Source of the DNA: an uncultured Lactobacillus sp. | GTDB lineage: Bacteria; Bacillota; Bacilli; Lactobacillales; Lactobacillaceae | Direction: 5' to 3' | Length of the DNA: 37,456 nucleotides | NCBI RefSeq assembly: GCF_947367125.1 | Contig: NZ_CANBCQ010000028.1 | Coordinates: 1-37,456 of the forward strand | Part shown: in pieces, positions 7,015 through 12,810 of the stretch | Numbering within the stretch: position 1 is the stretch's first letter | Layout: every line of letters begins with the position of its first letter | Program-made: the position numbers and the translations under genes | Notes under the pieces: generated by a model | The model's database searches: none | Seen by the model: only the letters and a program-made list of their open reading frames with translations | Told to the model about the DNA's origin: nothing

Positions 7015-7824
7015 ATGGAAGAGTTTAAAGGAACGAAAGCATTTCTAATGATTCCCGTTGGCGTAGCAAGAGACCAGGAATTATTAGATAAGCCTAAAGC
7101 AATATTGCTAATGGGTGAAATACTTTCAATGCTAAACGTAACCGGTGAGTTCTTTATGAGTAACACTGAAATAGCTAAAAGATTGAATGCTACTAACAGA
7201 TCAGTGCAGAACTATCTTACATTGCTTGAAAATAAAGGGCTTATCAAGCGCGTAAATATTTATGCTGACAAAGAACACAAAATAATTAAAGGACGAAAAA
7301 TTACAGCCGGAAGCACCCTGGTGAAATGTATTTCACTAGGGTGGGGAAACAAAATTCATGAGGGTGGGGAAACAGATTTCACCCCCCTGGTGAAACAGGA
7401 TTCACCTAAATATAACAATATAAAAGAACAGAATAATAGAACAAATAATATAAATAAAGGCTCGGCTAAAAAAGCCGAACCCGATAATATTCCTTATCAA
7501 GAAATACTTGATTATTTAAATTCAAAAACTAAAGCCCACTATAAAGCAAGTAGCGCAGTAAATCAACGCTTAATTAGGGCAAGATTTAAAGACGGCTATT
7601 CACTTCAAGACTTTAAAACAGTTATCGACAACAAGGCTTTTGAATGGCAACACACTGATATGTGGAAGTATATGAGACCATCAACCTTGTTTAGTCCGTC
7701 TCATTTTGATGACTATCTAAATGCTAATAACTTAGATAAGCATAAAGATAAACCTACTAGCGGTGGCTATGACAGCACTCAAGTAGATCTAAGTGACGTT
7801 AATGATGATGATTTACCGTTTTAG
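7015..7824 (+). CDS. Phage replication initiator (N-terminal wHTH, C-terminal Phg_2220-like domain)
   Basis: 269 residues. N-terminal winged-helix (~20-85: MSNTEIAKRLNATNRSVQNY) as in lambda O / DnaD-type initiators. A low-complexity linker (~100-155) is encoded by the iteron-like DNA at 7316-7460. The C-terminal domain (~160-250: YLNSKTKAHYK, RARFKDGYSLQDF, YMRPSTLFSPSHFDDYLN) matches the conserved phage replication C-terminal domain. It ends DVNDDDLPF, the acidic-hydrophobic tip typical of single-strand binding proteins. Expected to bind its own gene's repeats, melt the AT-rich flank and recruit the DnaC-like loader encoded next. Confidence 0.85.
   Translation: MEEFKGTKAFLMIPVGVARDQELLDKPKAILLMGEILSMLNVTGEFFMSNTEIAKRLNATNRSVQNYLTLLENKGLIKRVNIYADKEHKIIKGRKITAGSTLVKCISLGWGNKIHEGGETDFTPLVKQDSPKYNNIKEQNNRTNNINKGSAKKAEPDNIPYQEILDYLNSKTKAHYKASSAVNQRLIRARFKDGYSLQDFKTVIDNKAFEWQHTDMWKYMRPSTLFSPSHFDDYLNANNLDKHKDKPTSGGYDSTQVDLSDVNDDDLPF
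7316..7460. other. Candidate phage replication origin inside the initiator gene
   Basis: Dense symmetric repeats. A 26-bp near-palindrome at 7316-7341 has core GTGAAA-TGTA-TTTCAC. Two exact 12-bp copies of GGGTGGGGAAAC lie at 7339-7350 and 7362-7373. TTTCACC (7377-7383) / GGTGAAA (7389-7395) follows, the latter also pairing with TTCACC (7401-7406). Directly downstream is an almost pure A/T stretch with few Gs (about 7405-7460), suitable for unwinding. This matches the lambda-O arrangement, where the origin lies in the linker-coding part of the initiator gene. Confidence 0.7.
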
Positions 7825-7836
7825 GAGTCATTCAGC

Positions 7837-7899
7837 ATGAAAAATAGGATTAAAGAACTACGCCAAAAAAATAACCTAACTCTTAGAGAAGAACATTGA
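7837..7899 (+). pseudogene. Truncated XRE-type HTH gene remnant (20 residues)
   Basis: Good ribosome site (TTAGGAG) and ATG, but only MKNRIKELRQKNNLTLREEH before TGA. This is exactly how many XRE regulators begin (first helix and start of the second); the rest of the HTH domain is missing and the loader gene begins almost at once. Most simply a deletion scar; alternatively a short leader peptide for the next gene. Confidence 0.5.
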
Positions 7900-7916
7900 T
7901 GATGAAGGTGGTAAAG

Positions 7917-8729
7917 ATGCAAAGCGTTAAAGACTTTGAAAAAAGAGTAAAAGTTGCTGGATTGAGTTTTGTGGTGAAAAAGTCTGACAAGATTTGCCCT
8001 ATTCATAAGACACCAATGGTGTATACAGACAAGTCACCTCAACCATTCTGCATTAAATGTCAACGTGAAGCAGTTGGAAAAGAGAAAAGAGAACTTGATC
8101 GTACTAATTATGTGCAAGTTATCAGGAAGGATTTAAGACAGCTTAGTTTAGTCGATGATCCTAAAGAGTATAGTTACACGTTTGATAACTTTAAAGCCCC
8201 TAGTGGCTCAAAAGAAGCTCAAATGAAAGACATTGCACGCAAGCTAGCTGGTGAGTACTACAAGGATCGCAATTTGAACTTCAATACGATTTTGTACGGG
8301 ACACCTGGGCAAGGCAAAACACATTTAGCTATGGCTATGCTAAGTGCCGTTAATGATTTCAGCAACCCACCGCAACGATGCTTATTTGTAAATGTAACTA
8401 GCCTATTTCTGGCAATTAGATCAAGTTTCGATAATCCAATGGAAAAATGGACTGAACAGTTTGCGGTACATGCTCTATCTAATGCTGATCTTTTAGTAAT
8501 TGATGACTTAGGGAGTGAATCAGTCATGAGTACTAAAGGTGAAGCAAGCCAGTTTGTCCAACGTGTGCTTTATCAAGTCACTAACAGGCAGAAGCGGATC
8601 ATCATTACAACCAATCTAACAATGAGTGAGCTAAGACAAGCCTACAATGCAAAGCTTGTTAGCCGTTTGCTAGCTGGCTCAAAGGGCAAGCAATTAGATT
8701 TTAGTGGTATTCAAGATAAGAGGTATTAG
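7917..8729 (+). CDS. DnaC-like AAA+ helicase loader
   Basis: About 270 residues. N-terminal zinc-binding pair CPIH...CIKC (~25-50). AAA+ domain with Walker A GTPGQGKTH (~129), Walker B LLVIDDLGSE, sensor I IIITTNLT and the arginine-finger region KLVSRLLAGSKG. Loads the host replicative helicase onto the phage origin. The start is placed at ATG 7917, five nucleotides after GGTGG, rather than the ATGs at 7896/7899 that overlap the upstream remnant. Follows the initiator gene, the usual initiator-loader pair. Confidence 0.9.
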   Translation: MQSVKDFEKRVKVAGLSFVVKKSDKICPIHKTPMVYTDKSPQPFCIKCQREAVGKEKRELDRTNYVQVIRKDLRQLSLVDDPKEYSYTFDNFKAPSGSKEAQMKDIARKLAGEYYKDRNLNFNTILYGTPGQGKTHLAMAMLSAVNDFSNPPQRCLFVNVTSLFLAIRSSFDNPMEKWTEQFAVHALSNADLLVIDDLGSESVMSTKGEASQFVQRVLYQVTNRQKRIIITTNLTMSELRQAYNAKLVSRLLAGSKGKQLDFSGIQDKRY

Positions 8730-8732
8730 AAA

Positions 8733-9077
8733 ATGAACAAAGAAAATTGGTCAAAAGGAATTAGACCAGGAAGTATTGTTAGGCTCCGAATGAAGGGCAC
8801 ACCTTTGCCTTCAAATGAAAGCGAAGATGATGTGGATTGCCATCTAGTTATCATTGATACAGAAGATGTAGATGTTGATAACTACATTGTTGGTACTTAT
8901 AACGATGGCCTTTATTCATTGGTCAGTATAACAGGAGGCGATACTATAGCAGTCGCTGGGACAATTGAAGATCTGATAGATGTAGCACAGATAAATTATC
9001 ATTCCGATATTGAATTAGTAAATAAGTGGTTTGATTTGAATTGCTTTCTTTCAAATTTTTATGGGATTGATATTTAG
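8733..9077 (+). CDS. Hypothetical acidic phage protein
   Basis: 114 residues, acidic, probably beta-rich at the N-terminus (GSIVRLRMKG, CHLVIIDTEDVDVDNYIVGTY) and helical at the C-terminus. The opening IRPGSIVRLRMKGTP resembles the MazF/PemK-like or SH3-like barrel start, but the toxin-type catalytic residues cannot be confirmed. Three bases after the loader gene. Confidence 0.6.
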   Translation: MNKENWSKGIRPGSIVRLRMKGTPLPSNESEDDVDCHLVIIDTEDVDVDNYIVGTYNDGLYSLVSITGGDTIAVAGTIEDLIDVAQINYHSDIELVNKWFDLNCFLSNFYGIDI

Positions 9078-9095
9078 AAAAGGAATAAAGGCAAA

Positions 9096-9320
9096 ATGGA
9101 CAAGATTAAAGACTATGACTATTTAGATGCTTTGAGCCAAGTAACGTTTAAGCTCAATGAAATTGAAAAAGTAGGACTTTTAAAAGAAGACATGAAATCT
9201 TCAACTTATTCAAAGATTGAAGAGGCTAGACGCAAGATTATTGATGCAAGTTATGAGCTTGAGCTAGAAAATATGGGATCAGGTGTGAATGAAAAGAGGA
9301 GAAATAGGTGCGATCTTTAA
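9096..9320 (+). CDS. Hypothetical small helical protein
   Basis: 74 residues, helical and charged (FKLNEIEKVGLLKEDMKSS, KIEEARRKIIDASYELELE). AAAGGAATAAAGG ribosome site. Its last 32 bases overlap the start of the next short gene, whose ribosome-binding purines lie inside it. No family recognised. Confidence 0.6.
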   Translation: MDKIKDYDYLDALSQVTFKLNEIEKVGLLKEDMKSSTYSKIEEARRKIIDASYELELENMGSGVNEKRRNRCDL

Positions 9321-9444
9321 AAATTACGAGGAATTCAAAACCAAAGAGATTCAAGAAATTGAAAAAAGAAAGACGGATCAAATTTTAGATGAAATTGGTG
9401 GCTTAACCGAGTTGCTTAGAAACAACGGAGATATTCCGTTTTAG
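9289..9444 (+). CDS. 51-residue protein with SSB-like C-terminal tip
   Basis: Starts at ATG 9289, overlapping the previous gene by 32 bases, and ends NNGDIPF. A helical charged body (KTKEIQEIEKRKTDQILDEI) precedes the tip. The end resembles the SSB C-terminal peptide (acidic then IPF) that docks onto replication and repair proteins. No OB-fold is present, so it is not an SSB itself. DNA around its stop (CCGTTTTAGGAG) repeats exactly that at the end of the initiator gene. Confidence 0.5.
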   Translation: MKRGEIGAIFKNYEEFKTKEIQEIEKRKTDQILDEIGGLTELLRNNGDIPF

Positions 9445-9454
9445 GAGCTAAAAG

Positions 9455-9646
9455 ATGAAAAATTCAAAGTATTGGCATGATGAGCCAGTTTTCCAAAATA
9501 GGACACCAGAATATTTCTATGGCTATAAATGCCCTTATTGTGGTGCTAAGTTAAAGCCAATTGATGAAATTACGCTCCTTTGTAACACATGCAATAGGTT
9601 TTGGTTTTTCCACCATTTGCAAGAAAAGGGAACAGAAGACTGGTAA
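9455..9646 (+). CDS. Small zinc-ribbon protein
   Basis: 63 residues with CPYC (~26-29) and CNTC (~43-46), the two knuckles of a zinc ribbon, followed by aromatic FWFFHHL. Typical of small phage DNA-binding or adaptor proteins. TTAGGAG ribosome site 7 nt before ATG. Function unknown. Confidence 0.7.
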   Translation: MKNSKYWHDEPVFQNRTPEYFYGYKCPYCGAKLKPIDEITLLCNTCNRFWFFHHLQEKGTEDW

Positions 9647-9666
9647 AAGTAAAAGGAGTTAAAGAA

Positions 9667-9696
9667 ATGACAGATAAAGAAAAAAGTAATGATTGA
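9667..9696 (+). other. Nine-codon mini-ORF with strong ribosome site
   Basis: AAAAGGAG precedes ATG, then MTDKEKSND and TGA. Probably the stub of a deleted gene or a leader for the next gene, whose ribosome site begins within its stop region. Weakly supported as a functional gene. Confidence 0.25.
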
Positions 9697-9709
9697 GGGG
9701 TGAAGATTT

Positions 9710-9979
9710 ATGAAAAGTAAAGAAGAAAAGCGTAAAGAACTAGTTGATCAGCTAAATAAGGAACTGAAAGAAATTGATGATAATTATAACGTAGTGAAGG
9801 GCATTGCATCTCCTGACGTAACTTACATTCATTATGATGCCCGACCTTATTGCGAATTATATCCTAACGGCAACATTAATTTTCATGGCGTTTACGACAG
9901 TGTAAAGCAAATTGCTAAAATTATGAAAATAATTTCATGTTTTTCATGTAAATTGAAGCGTTTAAAGGAGGAAAACTAA
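9710..9979 (+). CDS. Hypothetical phage protein
   Basis: 89 residues. Very charged N-terminal helix (KSKEEKRKELVDQLNKELKE), a tyrosine-rich middle (YIHYDARPYCELYPNG), and a C-terminal CFSCKLKR. GAGGGGTG ribosome site. Not assigned to a family; the short early-phage operon context suggests an accessory replication-stage protein. Confidence 0.6.
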   Translation: MKSKEEKRKELVDQLNKELKEIDDNYNVVKGIASPDVTYIHYDARPYCELYPNGNINFHGVYDSVKQIAKIMKIISCFSCKLKRLKEEN

Positions 9980-9985
9980 TGGTAA

Positions 9986-10162
9986 ATGCTACATAAAGGC
10001 GATAAATATAGAGACGTTGACGGTACTATATTTCAGGTATTTAGTGCCATGGATGACACTTATACTTACTATTTCATTGCTAACTTGAAGCAAAGCGTCG
10101 TAATTAGAATGCAACCGAAAAATGCTGTTGCATTTCTAAACGGTATGGAGAAGGTGAATTAA
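9986..10162 (+). CDS. 58-residue hypothetical protein
   Basis: Starts at ATG 9986 (MLHKGDKYRDVDGTIFQVF) and looks beta-rich, SH3-like in pattern. The best ribosome site (AAAGGAGG, 9964-9971) is ideally spaced for another ATG at 9979, which gives only MVNAT and stops inside this gene. Either this start is used with long spacing, or a one-base change has displaced the original start. Its TAA overlaps the next ATG. Confidence 0.5.
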   Translation: MLHKGDKYRDVDGTIFQVFSAMDDTYTYYFIANLKQSVVIRMQPKNAVAFLNGMEKVN

Positions 10163-10311
10163 TGAGTGACTATTCAGTGATATTGCTATCAGGAATAATT
10201 TTCTGGATTGTTGCCAGCTGTGGTGATAGCAGGAACTCAACGGTAAATACAGTAATTTTTGGTATATCAACCGTCTTAATGATATTTCTAAGATTACTAA
10301 AAGTGATTTAG
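10162..10311 (+). CDS. 49-residue membrane protein
   Basis: TAATG overlap with the previous gene. Two hydrophobic segments (SVILLSGIIFWIVASC, ~5-20, and VIFGISTVLMIFLRLL, ~31-46) with a polar turn GDSRNSTVNT between. AAGGTG ribosome site. Family not recognised; possibly a small membrane effector. Confidence 0.5.
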   Translation: MSDYSVILLSGIIFWIVASCGDSRNSTVNTVIFGISTVLMIFLRLLKVI

Positions 10312-10327
10312 AGGGGAATTGTGGCGA

Positions 10328-10798
10328 ATGGAACGTAAGGACGTAAATGTTTTTCTTAGAAAAGATTTCTGGGGCTATATGTATGAGGGAGGTATCCATC
10401 CTGGTCAACTGACTGGAGCTAGTTTGGATTTAGCCCCTTCGGGGCATAGTAATACCAACACAACTGAAAAGTCCTATGTGGAGACAATGAGCAAGGCAGA
10501 GAGAGCCCAATACTTAGCATTGACAGTGCTAGTAGCGATTAAGGATTGCACTAACTTTGAGTACCACGGCAAACATAGAGCGATCCTTGAAGCCTACTAC
10601 ATTGAAAATCTGAATAACCAACAAGCACGGATGAAAGTTGGTATGACTGAAGGCGAATATAAGACATCAAAGAAGGGTGCATTAAAGGAGTTCATCAAAC
10701 GCTATGATTACTGGCGGGACGCACGCGATTGTCCTGAGCTACCGGCACTTTTCTACCCTCAGAAACCCAAAAAGTTACCAAAAAACGCCCAGAAATAA
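10328..10798 (+). CDS. ArpU-family late transcription regulator
   Basis: 156 residues from ATG 10328; a TTG at 10319 is too close to GAGGGG to be a good start. The C-terminal two thirds match the ArpU/sigma-like family: MSKAERAQYLALTVLVAIKD, then RAILEAYYIENLNNQQARMK and a final helix GALKEFIKRYDYWRDA. ArpU-type proteins control late gene expression and close the early region in many Firmicutes phages. Directly upstream of the structured-RNA region, so it may drive that RNA and/or the packaging operon. Confidence 0.82.
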   Translation: MERKDVNVFLRKDFWGYMYEGGIHPGQLTGASLDLAPSGHSNTNTTEKSYVETMSKAERAQYLALTVLVAIKDCTNFEYHGKHRAILEAYYIENLNNQQARMKVGMTEGEYKTSKKGALKEFIKRYDYWRDARDCPELPALFYPQKPKKLPKNAQK

Positions 10799-10902
10799 AC
10801 CACTTTTCGCCCAAAATTAACCCAAAGTTCGACCACTATTCAACCATGAAAGTAGGTATATTGGTATTGTTGAAAATTTAGGAAAAGCACGAGACCTAGT
10901 TT

Positions 10903-10931
10903 TTGACACGACGTGAATACTAAAGTTCATT
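10903..10931 (+). promoter_or_regulatory. Candidate promoter for the large RNA
   Basis: A consensus TTGACA at 10903-10908, then 17 nt, then TTCATT (10926-10931), a poor -10 that might need an activator such as the ArpU-type protein. Initiation about 7 nt downstream would put the RNA 5' end near 10938, at ACCTCCTT. Confidence 0.35.
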
Positions 10932-10937
10932 AATTAA

Positions 10938-11598
10938 ACCTCCTTTCAGTGTATAGAACAGAATCGTGAAAACTCTAACGAGTAAAAAGACACGTCCGAC
11001 TATTGCAGTTTCGGTGGTGTTGGTGTAAGTCCAACCACGATTCATAGGCTCTCAAGTTGGGAGTCAATTAACAATTCTTATATTTCTTTATTATTTAAAA
11101 ATTGTTGTCTGATAGTGAAGCGGCGTGGAAAACCGCAAATCTACGCTTTATACAGAGATATAGCAGTTCGCTCTACTATGTCTCTTAGCTTGCGAAGACC
11201 CAAGGAAAACGGCGAGCAAGCACGTAAACATTGCTTGTCACCTGTGGCTGTCCTACAGGTGACGTTTATGGGCTAGATGGTACTACATGTTTTCGTCGTC
11301 TTGACATGTAGGTAAGGTTCGATTCCTTGCTGGCTCTTTGATCCTTTCAGGATCACGTGTGGAGTGCGTCAGGGACTTGCTACCATTGTTTTAATTATTA
11401 CTTTTCATTTGACACATCTATGAGTACAGCCGGTAGCAATGCAAGTTTCGAGGCTTGCAGCATTCTTAGAGCAGGCGGAAACTGCTCATTGCTAGTTTGG
11501 AGCACGGTAGATCTCTTTTTTATTAAGCTTGAAAATCTTGCAAGGAAATATATCGTCCATGTTGGACACGTGCGAGGTTCGATTCCTCAACTAGCATT
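10938..11598 (+). ncRNA. Candidate giant structured RNA, GOLLD/ROOL-like
   Basis: The 815-base stretch between ArpU and the ASCH gene has no credible protein gene but many strong stems. GAATCGTG (10961) / CACGATTC (11036) is stacked on GTTGG-TGTAAGT-CCAAC. GGCTCTC/GGGAGTC is at 11047-11065; AACAATT/AATTGTT at 11070-11106; GAGATATAG/CTATGTCTC at about 11154-11183. GTCACCTGT/ACAGGTGAC lies at 11237-11263, CTACATG/CATGTAG at 11283-11311, GATCC/GGATC at 11340-11354, TTGCTACC/GGTAGCAA at 11377-11439, GCAAG/CTTGC at 11441-11458, GAGCAG/CTGCTC at 11469-11487 and GCTAGTT/AACTAGC at 11491-11595. Two GGTTCGATTCC T-arm mimics are included. Size, prophage position and tRNA-like parts resemble the GOLLD and ROOL classes of giant RNAs known from Lactobacillales phages; I cannot assign the class by eye. 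Exact ends are inferred. Confidence 0.65.
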
Positions 11599-11613
11599 AA
11601 GGAGGTAAATTTA

Positions 11614-12015
11614 ATGAAAGCTTTATCCGTGCGTGGCGATTATATTATGGACATGATTGCTGGCAACAAGAAAATTGAGTACCGAACGTGGTCTACTAAG
11701 TATCGTGGACCACTGCTGATGTGTTCAACCACTAAAAAGGTGGCTGGATCAGCTCCTGGATATGCTACATGTGTAGTTAATCTAAAGAGCATTGAGTATG
11801 TAGACTTTGATGAATGCTATTACTGGCACATTGAGCTTCTGGACGTGATTAAGCCTATCCACGTAAAAGGACAGCTTAAGTTGTTCAACGTTGCTGACGA
11901 GCTTATTAAGCCTATCAGCAAAGAAGAGTTTGATAAGGAAGTTGCACCACTAATCTACCAACCTAAGAGAAAAAAGAAACGAAAAAGAATTGAAATTAAT
12001 GGAGTTTTGCATTAA
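11614..12015 (+). CDS. ASCH-domain protein
   Basis: 133 residues. Residues ~1-110 have the ASCH pattern: MKALSVRGDYIMDMIAGNKKIEYRT region, YRGPLLMCST, GYATCVVNLKSIEYVD and a WHIELLDVIKPI strand. The tail is strongly basic (PKRKKKRKRIEI). ASCH domains have a PUA-like beta barrel and are thought to bind RNA; some hydrolyse N4-acetylcytidine. It follows the structured RNA by about 15 bases. Its ribosome site AAGGAGGT (11599-11606) is exactly complementary to the RNA's proposed first 8 nt, so the RNA could control it. Binding of the protein to that RNA is a plausible inference. Confidence 0.8.
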   Translation: MKALSVRGDYIMDMIAGNKKIEYRTWSTKYRGPLLMCSTTKKVAGSAPGYATCVVNLKSIEYVDFDECYYWHIELLDVIKPIHVKGQLKLFNVADELIKPISKEEFDKEVAPLIYQPKRKKKRKRIEINGVLH

Positions 12016-12030
12016 GCATTACTCCTTTTT
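12001..12030 (+). terminator. Terminator overlapping the end of the ASCH gene
   Basis: GGAGTTTTGC (12001-12010) pairs with GCATTACTCC (12016-12025), with two T-T mismatches and loop ATTAA containing the TAA stop; TTTTTG follows. It would end the RNA-ASCH transcription unit ahead of the PP-loop genes, at least in part. Confidence 0.6.
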
Positions 12031-12044
12031 GTTTGGTGAGAATT

Positions 12045-12191
12045 ATGTATAAGACAAAAAGATTCGGTTTGGTTAGTTCTAAGACAGAAAATCAGATACT
12101 AGCCGAGCTTGAAAGAGATTTATCTAAAGAAAGAAGGACCAAGCGTGAGTCTACTGGACGTAATCAAGACACAAAGCCAGATAACCGATAG
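12045..12191 (+). CDS. Possible 48-residue basic protein
   Basis: ATG with GGTGAG upstream. Protein polar and basic (MYKTKRFGLVSSKTENQILA, then ERRTKRESTGRNQDTKPDNR). It overlaps the PP-loop gene start in another frame. Could be real and coupled to that gene or a chance frame; no family recognised. Confidence 0.35.
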   Translation: MYKTKRFGLVSSKTENQILAELERDLSKERRTKRESTGRNQDTKPDNR

Positions 12192-12810
12192 CGTGCTTGT
12201 TTCCTTCAGCATGGGTAAAGACAGCATTGTAACGTTGGACTTGTGCATGAAATATTTTAAGCATGTCCAACCGTTCTTTATGTACTTAGTACCTGGATTG
12301 CAGTTTCAAGATGAGGCGTTAGCAAAGTATGAGAAACACTACGGTGTAGAAATCATTGAAGTGCCTCACTTTGAGGATGCCGATTTTTACCGTTACGGCT
12401 CATTCAGAGACGCTGACTATAGTGTTCCAAGAGTGAAAATTAGAGCTATCTATGAAGCTCTGAGACAAGATACGGGCATTTATTGGATAGCAGGCGGTGA
12501 AAAGATTAACGATTCAATCGTAAGAAGAGCGATGCTGAAACATTCCGGGTCGATTGATGAAAAAAGGGGTCGGTTTTACCCGGTCATGTATTGGACTGAT
12601 AAAGAAATCAAGCAGTACATGAAGATGAACCACCTGTTCTATCCGAAATTCAACCAAGAATTAGGATTTAGCTTTCATAGTTTAGCTGGTAAAGAGTTAT
12701 CAGCAATTAAAAAGATTTATCCAGCTGATTATCGGAGAATTTTGAAGTTTTTTCCTGAAGCTGAAGCTGGAGGTCTACAGTATGAGACGTACAAAAGAGG
12801 TGAAAAATAG
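12145..12810 (+). CDS. PP-loop ATPase, PAPS-reductase-like
   Basis: 221 residues from GTG 12145, which has AAGAAGGA 6 nt upstream; TTG at 12109 would add 12 residues but has a poor site. The PP-loop motif SFSMGKDS (~19-26) binds ATP alpha-phosphates in adenylation chemistry; later hallmarks are YWIAGGEKINDSIVRRAM and PVMYWTDKEIKQYM. The catalytic C-terminal cysteine motif of true PAPS reductases is absent, so sulfate assimilation is unlikely. Phage relatives are typically paired with a ParB-like protein near the terminase, as here (13857-14606). A role in nucleic-acid modification is possible but unproven. Confidence 0.8.
   Translation: MSLLDVIKTQSQITDSVLVSFSMGKDSIVTLDLCMKYFKHVQPFFMYLVPGLQFQDEALAKYEKHYGVEIIEVPHFEDADFYRYGSFRDADYSVPRVKIRAIYEALRQDTGIYWIAGGEKINDSIVRRAMLKHSGSIDEKRGRFYPVMYWTDKEIKQYMKMNHLFYPKFNQELGFSFHSLAGKELSAIKKIYPADYRRILKFFPEAEAGGLQYETYKRGEK

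Noticed and set aside
10136-10408. 90-codon minus-strand frame
   Set aside because: Antisense to two small rightward genes and the ArpU start; no ribosome site and no family pattern.
10817-10930. 37-codon leftward frame with AAGGAGG site (MNFSIHVVSKTR...)
   Set aside because: Ribosome site and ATG are the automatic complement of the segment pairing with the ASCH start, and the protein has no recognisable pattern; kept only as an alternative in the finding.
11270-11596. Functional phage tRNA genes
   Set aside because: T-arms and acceptor stems are good, but no unit has a proper D-arm plus 7-nt anticodon loop with a T at position 33; treated as tRNA-like parts of one RNA.
11357-11608. 83-codon open frame on the plus strand (MWSASGTCYHCF...)
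   Set aside because: Runs through the strongest stems of the structured RNA, has no ribosome site, and its composition follows the RNA repeats; the ASCH start lies just after it.
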